DNA of 22,527 nt, taken from positions 1 to 22,527 of the forward strand of contig CAZOWW010000099.1 in assembly GCA_964583765.1 (NCBI GenBank), read 5' to 3'. Below the pieces are notes generated by a model that saw only the letters and a list, made by a program, of their open reading frames with translations, ran no database searches and was not told where the DNA came from. Origin of the DNA: CAZOWW01 sp964583765 (GTDB lineage Bacteria; Actinomycetota; Actinomycetes; Actinomycetales; Kineosporiaceae). The translations under genes were made by a program, and so were the position numbers. Positions 17,223 to 22,527 of the stretch are shown here, in pieces (positions within the stretch are counted from its first letter, which is position 1; each line of letters starts with the position of its first letter).

Positions 17223-18659
17223 TCAGGCGCCGCCGAGCGCCTCACCCAGCGTGGGCCAGTGGGCAAACGGGGAGTCCGCCCAGCCGACCTCGTACAGCCG
17301 CCGCATGATCGGGGGCATTCCCACGACGCCGTAGCCCAGGCCCCGGCGTCGGGCCTCCCGGGCGCCCTCCTCCAGGGCACGCATGCCGCTGACGTCGCAG
17401 AACGTGATCCCGCGCGCGTCCAGGACCAGCCCCGACTGGGCGGTGGCCAGGAGCGCGCGGAGGGCCACCCGCAGCCGGCCGACCGTCGCCACGTCGAGTT
17501 CGCCGGTCAGGTGCAGCACGGTGGTGGGACGCCCGCGGGCCCGGAAGTCGGTCACCCGGATCAGGAGGGAGGCCCGGGACGCCGCGTCGCCCGAGGACGT
17601 CTGCGAGGCGGGGGCCACCGCGGCACGTGCCTCCTCGACGGCCTGCTGGGCACGGGTGACCAGGGAACCCGCCGACTCGGCCGGTCGGGCCAGGGTCACA
17701 CCGGCGCTCACCAGTACCGGGACGTCGTCCAGCACCGGAAGGGCGACCCCACGCAGGCCCTCGTCCCAGGCGGAGGACCGGCCTTCGGTCCCGGCGCCGA
17801 ACGAGGCGTCCCCGCGTCGCGAAGTGCCCTCACCCAGCACCGCGGACAGATGTCCCCGGAGACGTTCGGCCACGACCATGGCCGCCGCGGGCGACTCGAG
17901 ATCCCGGCACAGGACGGCGATGCGGTGCGGATCGGTCACGGTCACGACGTCCTCGGAACGCAGCACCTCGGGCAGGCGCGCGGCCACGGAGACCAGGGCG
18001 TCCACCGCTCCCCGTTCCGTCGGCGTGTCCTGGCCGATCGGTGCGACATCGGCGAGCAACATGCCGACGGTGCTGGGCTCCGGACCGGCCTCCTCGATCG
18101 CCTCCTCCACCCGTTCGAGGAAGCTGCGCAGGTCGAGCACGTTCCGACGTCCAGGGTCGGCATCCGGACCGTGCCCGCTGCGCCGGCCGGGACCGGTCGG
18201 CGCCTCGGCACCCGGGTCCAGGCAGGTCAGGCCGAGCAGCCGCTCCCCACCGGGTCCGGGAACCGGGTGCGCGACGCCCCGCCAGGTCGGACGGGACCGC
18301 GTGTCGGCGACCACGCGGGGAGCACGGCCGTCCCAGCGACGGCTACGGGCCGGGGACGGTCCCGACGGTGGCTGCAGGATCAGCTGTACCGGCGCCGAGT
18401 CGGTCTCGACCAGAGCCCGCAGAGCCGCCAGGTCCGCGTTGGGGGTTCCGGGGAACAGGTCGCGCCAGCGGACCCCCTGCAGCCGGGTGTGGCCGGTCAG
18501 CTCCCCGAAGCGGGCGTTGGCCCACCGGCAGCGCAGATCGGCACCGAAGACCGCCATGGCTGCCGGCGATGTCACCGCCAGTGCGTTCACGACGTCGGGC
18601 GCAGGGAGATCCCCGCGGGCGCTCTCACCGGCGGGCTGCCCCTGGTGACGGACGGACAT
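17223..18659 (-). CDS. PAS / degenerate GGDEF / STAS domain regulator
   Basis: A 478-residue protein with three parts. An N-terminal PAS-like domain (about 22-148) includes MAVFGADLRCRWANARFGELTG. A middle GGDEF-like fold (about 172-345) includes LLADVAPIGQ, LRSEDVVTVTDPHRIAVL and VLVSAGVTLARPAESAGSLVTRAQQAVEEA, but its signature GGDEF is replaced by a TDPHR-type stretch, so diguanylate cyclase activity is unlikely. A C-terminal STAS domain (about 375-470) includes VLHLTGELDVATVGRL and LDARGITFCDVSGMRALEE, where Ser424 in DVSG is the expected phosphosite of SpoIIAA-like anti-sigma antagonists. It has no TM segment. The ATG at 18657-18659 begins the domain-bearing protein; a G-rich run precedes it. 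No anti-sigma kinase or sigma factor gene is adjacent. It probably links a signal to stress sigma control (inferred). Confidence 0.85.
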   Translation of the reverse strand: MSVRHQGQPAGESARGDLPAPDVVNALAVTSPAAMAVFGADLRCRWANARFGELTGHTRLQGVRWRDLFPGTPNADLAALRALVETDSAPVQLILQPPSGPSPARSRRWDGRAPRVVADTRSRPTWRGVAHPVPGPGGERLLGLTCLDPGAEAPTGPGRRSGHGPDADPGRRNVLDLRSFLERVEEAIEEAGPEPSTVGMLLADVAPIGQDTPTERGAVDALVSVAARLPEVLRSEDVVTVTDPHRIAVLCRDLESPAAAMVVAERLRGHLSAVLGEGTSRRGDASFGAGTEGRSSAWDEGLRGVALPVLDDVPVLVSAGVTLARPAESAGSLVTRAQQAVEEARAAVAPASQTSSGDAASRASLLIRVTDFRARGRPTTVLHLTGELDVATVGRLRVALRALLATAQSGLVLDARGITFCDVSGMRALEEGAREARRRGLGYGVVGMPPIMRRLYEVGWADSPFAHWPTLGEALGGA

Positions 18660-18916
18660 GGCCCCCCACAGCGGGTCGGGACGAGGGACGGGCCGCAGCA
18701 CGCCGCGAAGGGACTCCGGCGGGCCGCAGGGACGCGAGTAAAGCAGGGACGGGCGACGAACAGGAACGATTCCTCAGGGCCGGCACCTCGTTCACCCGGA
18801 TGCCGAGAGCGTCGGGCGCGCGGAACCGGCGCGGACCCGGGCGGGAGGACGTGGGTGACAGGAGCCCCGACGGGACAGGAGGACGGGACAACCGAGGCAG
18901 GGACAACGGGGACAGC

Positions 18917-18978
18917 GGAACGGGGGAACGGGGGAACGGGGGAACGGGGGAACGGGGGAACGGGGGAACGGGGGAACG
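18917..18978. repeat. 8-bp tandem repeat array (GGAACGGG), 7 perfect copies plus a partial one
   Basis: GGAACGGG repeats seven times without error from 18917 to 18972, followed by GGAACG before the array breaks. It is flanked by related purine-rich words (GGGACAAC, GGACAACGGGGACAGC). The unit is not a multiple of three and the array is intergenic, about 260 bases upstream of the STAS gene start. Confidence 0.97.
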
Positions 18979-19178
18979 ACAACGGAGAGAACGAGGAACG
19001 AGGACACGTGGCCCGAGGAGGTCGGGTACGAGGGGATCAGGACAGGGGCATCGAGCGGCCCTCGGCGCAGCGACGCCTCGGTCAGGTACGGAGGAGGAAC
19101 GGAAGAGGAGCGAAGGGTGACGCAAAGGACGAACAGGGTGACACAACGGGAATGCAAAAGGAAAGGGGAGGAAACAAC

Positions 19179-19207
19179 AGAGGTCGAAGCACGCCGCTTC
19201 GACCTCT
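19179..19207 (-). terminator. Perfect 12-bp stem-loop, candidate terminator of the SGNH gene
   Basis: AGAGGTCGAAGC and GCTTCGACCTCT form a perfect 12-bp inverted repeat around the 5-base loop ACGCC. Read on the minus strand the hairpin is followed by TGTTGTTTCCTCC and further T-rich sequence (CCTTTCCTTTTGC), resembling a Rho-independent terminator. It lies about 225 bases downstream of the SGNH stop, so either a long 3' UTR ends here or an unseen transcript does. Confidence 0.55.
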
Positions 19208-19373
19208 CGGAGGACAGGGCAGGGACGACACAGGTGTTCCCCGGTCGGAACGCCCGCACGTTCTGAAACACAGAGTAGCCCTAATTGGACGCTTTGAAAC
19301 ACCGGGTGGACGGTCGGACGCACACGGGTCAGGCGCAGGCCTCCAATGCCTCGGGCTCAGGCACCCCGTGCCA

Positions 19374-19412
19374 CCGTGCCGGAGGGCGGCGGAACCGCCC
19401 GGGCCGGCACGG
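19374..19412 (-). terminator. GC-rich hairpin right after the SGNH hydrolase gene
   Basis: CCGTGCCGG (19374-19382) pairs with CCGGCACGG (19404-19412), and inside it GGGCGG (19084+300, i.e. 19384-19389) pairs with CCGCCC (19395-19400) around a CGGAA loop. The structure begins 18 bases past the minus-strand stop codon (19431-19433). It has no clear T-run, as is common for actinobacterial terminators, so it may instead protect the 3' end. Confidence 0.5.
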
Positions 19413-19430
19413 CGGCGGATCACGGAGCGG

Positions 19431-20801
19431 TCAGCGCAGCCAGGTCAGCGGGAGCGCCGCCGCCATCGCGGCGTAACCCGCGTCGTTCGGGTGCAGGTGG
19501 TCCCCGGAGTCCCAGGCGGGCCGCAGGGTGAGCGGAACAGCCGGGTCGCGCAGCACCGCGTCGAAGTCGACCACGTGATCGAAGATCGGCGCCTGGCGGA
19601 TCCACGCGTTCACCGCGAGACGGGTCCGCTCAAGCTCGTCCGAGTAGACGGACCAGCCCTTGAACGGCGACAGGGTGCCTGCGATGACGGTCAGACCCCG
19701 GTCGTGCGCCCGCAGGGCCAGCTGGGTCAGCCCCTGCTCGATCACGGCGGGGTTCGTCTGGTGCGGGTCCTGCTGGATGTCATTGATGCCCAACTGGATG
19801 ACGACACTGCGGATCCCGGGCAGGGCGAGCACGTCACGGTCGACCCGCGAGAGCGCGTTCAGCCCGTAGTCCTGGGTGTCGAGCAGGATCCGGTTGCCGC
19901 TGATCGACGTGTTGGCCACCCCGATCCGCAGGTGAGCGGCGGCGAGGCGCTCGGCCAGGCGATCGGGCCAGCGACGGTCCGCGTCCGGGGTGGACTGCCA
20001 TCCCTCGGTGATGGAGTCACCGAAGGTCGCAACCGTGCCGAGAGCCGGTGGCCCGGCGACGTCGATCCCCTCGAGCACGAACCAGTTGCCGGTCGTGGTG
20101 GTGAAGGCGCTCGATCTCGTCTCGTTGGTGTGGTTGCCGGCGGTCGACACGGTCGAGGTCTCGTTGGCCAGGGAGTGCCCGGTGAGGGGGCCGGTGGGAC
20201 CGGGGAGGTACACGGAGACGAGAACGTCGGCATCGGCCGGTAGGGGCCCGACGACCGGGTCGGAGATCGTGTCCGCGCCCGCTGCGACGGTGGTGGTGGC
20301 CACGCCAGAGAAGGTGACCGACCGCAGGGTCCCGGGGCGGACGGCCGCGCCGGTCGCGGTCCGCGCGGCGTCCTGCGGAAGTCCGATCGTCACGGGACCG
20401 ACTGACAGCGGCCGCGTGCCGTAGACGTTGCTGAGACGTACCCGCAGGAGTTCGCCGCCGAGGCTGGTGTGCACCCGCAGGCGCACCGTGGTGTCCGTGA
20501 AGCCACCCGCCGCCGTGGAACCGGGCGACGACGGCTGCTGGGCCGCGTACCAGGAACTCACCCAGTGGGCCCGAGCGGCACTCGCGGCACCGTCCGGGGC
20601 GACGGAAACGGGACTCACGACCGCGGACGACGCCGAGGCGGCAACCTGGACGGTGGCCGGGGCGGCCAGGGCCGCCGGGACGGCGAGCGCGACCGGGACA
20701 GTGAGCGCCGCACCGGCCATGACGGCCAGGGCGGTGGGGATGCGGTGTCGCGGGAACGGCGACATGCGTGGGAACGGCGACATGCGTGGGAACGGCGACA
20801 T
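19431..20801 (-). CDS. Secreted SGNH/GDSL-type hydrolase
   Basis: A 456-residue exported esterase/lipase-like protein. The N-terminus has three copies of MSPFPR (1-18), then a signal-peptide core (IPTALAVMAGAALTVPVALA, 21-40) with likely cleavage near ALA-APA. A beta-rich domain (about 77-245) precedes the SGNH domain: block I TFGDSITEGW (Ser263), block II around NTSISGNRIL (Gly302/Asn303), block III LGINDIQ (338-341) and block V DSGDHLHPND with Asp434 and His437, so the triad is complete. The first of three in-frame ATGs (20799-20801) is chosen because GAGG lies 4-5 bases upstream; the other two ATGs arise from the repeat. The substrate is not predictable; polysaccharide or lipid deacylation is usual. 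It is monocistronic, followed by a GC-rich hairpin. Confidence 0.92.
   Translation of the reverse strand: MSPFPRMSPFPRMSPFPRHRIPTALAVMAGAALTVPVALAVPAALAAPATVQVAASASSAVVSPVSVAPDGAASAARAHWVSSWYAAQQPSSPGSTAAGGFTDTTVRLRVHTSLGGELLRVRLSNVYGTRPLSVGPVTIGLPQDAARTATGAAVRPGTLRSVTFSGVATTTVAAGADTISDPVVGPLPADADVLVSVYLPGPTGPLTGHSLANETSTVSTAGNHTNETRSSAFTTTTGNWFVLEGIDVAGPPALGTVATFGDSITEGWQSTPDADRRWPDRLAERLAAAHLRIGVANTSISGNRILLDTQDYGLNALSRVDRDVLALPGIRSVVIQLGINDIQQDPHQTNPAVIEQGLTQLALRAHDRGLTVIAGTLSPFKGWSVYSDELERTRLAVNAWIRQAPIFDHVVDFDAVLRDPAVPLTLRPAWDSGDHLHPNDAGYAAMAAALPLTWLR
20748..20801. repeat. Three 18-bp tandem repeats comprising the SGNH gene's start codon
   Basis: On the minus strand ATGTCGCCGTTCCCACGC occurs at 20801-20784 and 20783-20766, and with two changes at the end at 20765-20748. 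Each unit opens with an ATG in the same frame and encodes MSPFPR. Only the outermost ATG has a Shine-Dalgarno-like GAGG in front. Confidence 0.95.
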
Positions 20802-20984
20802 ACGGCCTCCAGCGGCAGCGGATGGCCTGCGGGGCGCCGGACCCGTCAGATGGGATCGCCACAATAGCCGCATATTTCCCAGCGAGGGCAAGGGCCGGCT
20901 GAAGTCACCCTGATGCCGTGCCTCCGAAGACCCGGCCTGGGACGTTGGGCCCGCAGGAGCCTGCACCCAGTACCTAGAGTGATC

Positions 20985-21090
20985 GCGGCCATAGAGGTCC
21001 TGAGGAGAAACGACTCCCGTCGGGAGCTGAGATTCCCGAAGCTGCCTCCCCGTGAGGAGGACCCGCGGTTCGAGTCCGCGGATGGCCGCC
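20985..21090 (+). ncRNA. tRNA-like multi-branched RNA element (atypical or decayed class II tRNA)
   Basis: A consensus T-arm is present: CGCGG-TTCGAGT-CCGCG (21064-21080). The ends pair as an acceptor-like helix, GCGGCCAT (20985-20992) with ATGGCCGC (21082-21089). A long variable-arm-like hairpin CCTCC-CCGTGA-GGAGG (21045-21060) and an anticodon-arm-like hairpin TCGGGA-GCTGAGAT-TCCCGA (21020-21039) follow in the right order, and GGTC/GACT (20996-20999 / 21012-21015) could form a D stem whose loop contains GG. TACCTAGAGT just upstream could supply a -10. Against a normal tRNA: no T at position 8, an 8-base anticodon loop, four bases between D and anticodon stems, and no encoded CCA (CCG instead). 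No TCA triplet exists, so it is not tRNA-Sec. It may be an unusual tRNA, a decayed tRNA, or another structured RNA. Confidence 0.4.
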
Positions 21091-21264
21091 GACCTGGTCC
21101 GCAGGCGCACTGCTGGCGCCCGCCGACCGTGCTCGCCGACCGTGCGCCGGCCCGGGCACGCACGACGCGCGCCCCCGTCACCCCGCCCTTGCCTCCCCTG
21201 CCCCCGTGCCGGTCGCGTGCGAGCAGGGCGCGCGAGCAGGTCTTGAGTCGGGTGCGACCAGGTC

Positions 21265-21308
21265 TTGACAGGGGCGTGGTATCCAGATTTAAAATCGATC
21301 GATCGCTT
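21265..21308 (+). promoter_or_regulatory. Promoter with overlapping palindromic operator before the methyltransferase gene
   Basis: A perfect -35 TTGACA lies at 21265-21270. TTTAAA (21288-21293, 17-bp spacing) or TAAAAT (21290-21295, 19-bp spacing) can serve as -10. Directly at the expected start point lies CGATCGATCG (21296-21305), a perfect 10-bp palindrome extended imperfectly to AAAT...CTTA. The AT-rich core stands out from the GC-rich surroundings. A TetR gene follows in the same transcript, so autoregulation through this palindrome is a reasonable inference. Confidence 0.65.
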
Positions 21309-21444
21309 ATTTAAGGCAGCGCGGTGCCCCGGGACCGGGACGGATCCGACGGACACCCGCGTCCGGCACGGTCGGACCCAGCCGTGCCCGACCCGACGCA
21401 GCCCGCAGCCCGACCCGACACCGCCAGCAGAGAGGACGATCGCC

Positions 21445-22065
21445 GTGAACCAGTCCGCACCCTCGTCGGAGACCAAGCAGCCCGGTCAGCTGGGGGCACT
21501 CGCCCCCTACTACGACCTGATCATGAAGTTCCTGACCATGGGGCGTGAGCGCACGCTGCGTCACATGGAGGTCGAACTGTCGTCGGCCGAGCCCGGTGAC
21601 CAGGTCCTCGAAGTGGGCTGTGGCACCGGGACCCTGACCCTGGCCCTCGCCCGGCAGGTGGGACCCGGCGGGAGCGTCCACGGGGTCGACATCGCACCCG
21701 AGATGGTCCGGGTGGCTCACCGGAAGGGCGTCCGCAAGGGCAGTCCGGCGCGCTTCCGGACCGCGACGATCGACGGCCTGCCATTTCCGGACGCGACGTT
21801 CGACGTCGTGGTCTGCAGCTTCATGATCTACCACATGCCCGAGGACGTGCGGCTGCGCGGGATCCGGGAGATCCTTCGGGTGCTCCGGGCAGACGGGACC
21901 TTCCTCGTCGTCGACGGCACCAAGACCGATTTCGACGCCCTGGGACGGTCCATGGCGGAGGCCGGTTTCCTCGAGACCGACAGCGGCCTCAAGAAGATCG
22001 CCACGTTCGCCCCGTCGGTGAGGTACCTGCGCGCGACGGCCCGCACGGCTCGGCAGGCACCCTGA
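21445..22065 (+). CDS. Class I SAM-dependent methyltransferase (UbiE-like)
   Basis: A 206-residue soluble methyltransferase. Motif I is VLEVGCGTGTL (54-64), the acidic end of beta-2 is GVDIAPEMV (80-88), motif II/post-region is FRTATIDGLPFPDATFDVVVCSFMIYHM (landmark, about 104-131) and the post-III strand is LRADGTFLVVDG (148-159). The opening LAPYYDLIMKFLTMGRERTLR resembles ubiquinone/menaquinone-type methyltransferases, but the protein is short and the substrate is open; many such genes beside TetR regulators handle small xenobiotics or lipids. I chose the GTG at 21445 because AGAGGA lies 8-9 bases upstream; the frame is open to 21265, but that stretch contains the promoter. The TetR gene follows within 50 bases, so the two form an operon. 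Confidence 0.88.
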   Translation: MNQSAPSSETKQPGQLGALAPYYDLIMKFLTMGRERTLRHMEVELSSAEPGDQVLEVGCGTGTLTLALARQVGPGGSVHGVDIAPEMVRVAHRKGVRKGSPARFRTATIDGLPFPDATFDVVVCSFMIYHMPEDVRLRGIREILRVLRADGTFLVVDGTKTDFDALGRSMAEAGFLETDSGLKKIATFAPSVRYLRATARTARQAP

Positions 22066-22112
22066 GCGGCATCATGGTCCGGGCCAGGGTCGCCTTCTCG
22101 AGGTGGTGTCAG

Positions 22113-22527
22113 GTGGGACGACACAAGATCATCGAAGATGTGCTGCTGCTGTCCAGGGCCCGTGACATCTTCCTGCGGGAGGGGATCGGCGTCGGCAGCC
22201 GCCGGATAGCACAGGAGATCGGGGTCTCCAGTTCCGTGCTGTTCCAGCGCTTCGGTTCGATGGAGGAACTGTTCTTCGCGGCGATGACGCCTCCGACCCC
22301 CGACCTGGCGGGACTGCTGGCCCAGGGCGACCCCGCGGATCCTCCCGAGGCCCGGCTCGAACACATTGCCGTCGGGCTGCTGGAGTACTTCCGCCAACTC
22401 GCCCCGGTGCTGGCATCGCTGTCGACACATCCGGCTTTCCACTACGCGACCTTCGCCGAGCAGCACCCCACGTCCTCCCTGGAGACGCTCATCGCGGGAT
22501 TGATGGCGGACCTGGCGGACCTGCAGC
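22113..22527 (+). CDS. TetR-family transcriptional regulator (3' end cut by window)
   Basis: The visible ~138 residues begin with GRHKIIEDVLLLSRARDIFLREG and continue to the helix-turn-helix SRRIAQEIGVSSSVLFQRFG, then SMEELFFAAM, the standard TetR N-terminal layout. A variable ligand-binding domain follows (AVGLLEYFRQLAPVLASLSTHP) and runs off the window. The GTG at 22113 has AGGTGG 6 bases upstream and starts near the expected position; an in-frame ATG at 22074 would add 13 residues and has no ribosome site. The region downstream of the methyltransferase stop has only short spacing, so both are likely under the promoter at 21265. It probably represses its own operon by binding the CGATCGATCG palindrome (inferred). 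The effector is unknown. Confidence 0.85.
   Translation, partial: MGRHKIIEDVLLLSRARDIFLREGIGVGSRRIAQEIGVSSSVLFQRFGSMEELFFAAMTPPTPDLAGLLAQGDPADPPEARLEHIAVGLLEYFRQLAPVLASLSTHPAFHYATFAEQHPTSSLETLIAGLMADLADLQ

Larger units (their letters stand above)
18660..19430. other. Gene-poor, purine-biased intergenic region
   Basis: About 770 bases without a recognisable gene; open frames here are products of the repeats and base bias. The plus strand of 18850-19180 is unusually rich in G and A. It contains an 8-bp tandem array (18917-18978), a perfect 12-bp-stem hairpin (19179-19207), an AT-richer patch with two TGAAACAC copies (19264-19302) and a GC-rich hairpin just after the SGNH gene's stop. The promoter of the STAS gene should lie here, but I cannot place it with confidence. 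Confidence 0.6.
20802..21444. other. Divergent intergenic region between the SGNH and methyltransferase genes
   Basis: No protein gene is supported here. It holds the ribosome site of the SGNH gene (minus strand), a tRNA-like folded element at 20985-21090 (plus strand), a run of GC-rich spacer (21091-21260) with the short repeat CGAGCAGG / GACCAGG followed by TCTTGA, and the methyltransferase promoter with its palindrome at 21265-21305. An AT-richer patch at 20871-20885 (CATATTTCCC) may belong to the SGNH promoter on the minus strand, but the elements are not clear. Confidence 0.6.

Noticed and set aside
18917..18978. CRISPR array
   Set aside because: The repeat unit is 8 bp with no spacers and there are no cas genes, so it is a microsatellite.
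18625..19323. Minus-strand open frames in the gene-poor region (Ser/Pro/Phe-rich)
   Set aside because: They consist of PRSPVPPF-type translations of the 8-bp array and purine-rich flanks, in more than one frame, with no ribosome site or homology.
16845..20243. Plus-strand open frame of 1132 codons across otsAB, the STAS gene, the repeat array and the SGNH gene
   Set aside because: It runs antisense to three recognised genes and through an 8-bp array that gives GNGGTGER-type nonsense. It has no domain signature.
20802..21000. c-di-AMP (ydaO-type) riboswitch upstream of the SGNH gene on the minus strand
   Set aside because: Such riboswitches often precede secreted wall enzymes in actinobacteria, but I could not find the conserved core segments on the minus strand.
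20985..21090. tRNA-Sec (selC)
   Set aside because: The long variable arm and end helix suggested it, but the element contains no TCA anticodon and the anticodon-like loop is 8 bases. No selA, selB or selD gene is nearby.
21307..21834. Minus-strand open frame opposite the methyltransferase
   Set aside because: It is a shadow of a clear SAM-methyltransferase and lacks a domain or ribosome site.

Overview
The window is very GC-rich with dense genes, frequent GTG starts and actinobacterial gene neighbours, so it comes from a chromosome of an Actinomycetota species. The run folE / ftsH / hpt / tilS / DUF2342 zincin / dacB, all on the minus strand, matches the conserved neighbourhood known from mycobacteria and relatives (hpt-mesJ-Rv3626c-Rv3627c type order). 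A PPA1309-family gene and a fused OtsA-OtsB trehalose enzyme also fit this phylum. The genus cannot be fixed from the sequence. I see no insertion sequence, prophage gene or CRISPR array.

Layout. 1-11563 is one long minus-strand block, given here in transcription order: a circularly permuted ATP-grasp/alpha-E fusion, a transglutaminase-like protein, a DacB/PBP4-type D,D-peptidase, a DUF2342 zincin, TilS, Hpt, then (after a 380-bp repeat-rich gap) FtsH and a FolE that overlaps the ftsH stop. 11814-13586 holds an SRPBCC-fold protein and an orphan soluble PAS/methyl-accepting signalling protein, also on the minus strand. A plus-strand PPA1309-family gene (13708-14400) diverges from the latter and converges on otsAB (minus, 14441-17008). 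Then comes a PAS / degenerate GGDEF / STAS regulator (minus, 17223-18659). A gene-poor stretch (18660-19430) carries an 8-bp tandem array and two strong hairpins. It is followed by a secreted SGNH hydrolase (minus, 19431-20801), an intergenic stretch with a tRNA-like folded element, and a plus-strand methyltransferase / TetR pair cut by the window end.

How the genes relate. ftsH, hpt, tilS and folE are housekeeping genes (membrane proteolysis, purine salvage, tRNA-Ile lysidine, pterin synthesis). dacB and the SGNH hydrolase act outside the membrane. The ATP-grasp/alpha-E plus transglutaminase pair is a known but functionally unresolved actinobacterial module, predicted in the comparative-genomics literature to make or attach peptides; it is the best candidate here for an uncharacterised system. 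otsAB, the STAS protein and the PAS/MCP protein suggest stress and signal handling.

A recurring oddity is short in-frame tandem duplication: 27-bp units in tilS, 15-bp units twice in the zincin gene, 18-bp units that triplicate the start of the SGNH gene, 24-bp and 25-bp repeats in otsAB, a 30-bp period in the PPA1309 gene, a 20-bp repeat before the transglutaminase gene, a 19-bp-period duplication at the hpt stop, and the intergenic 8-bp array.
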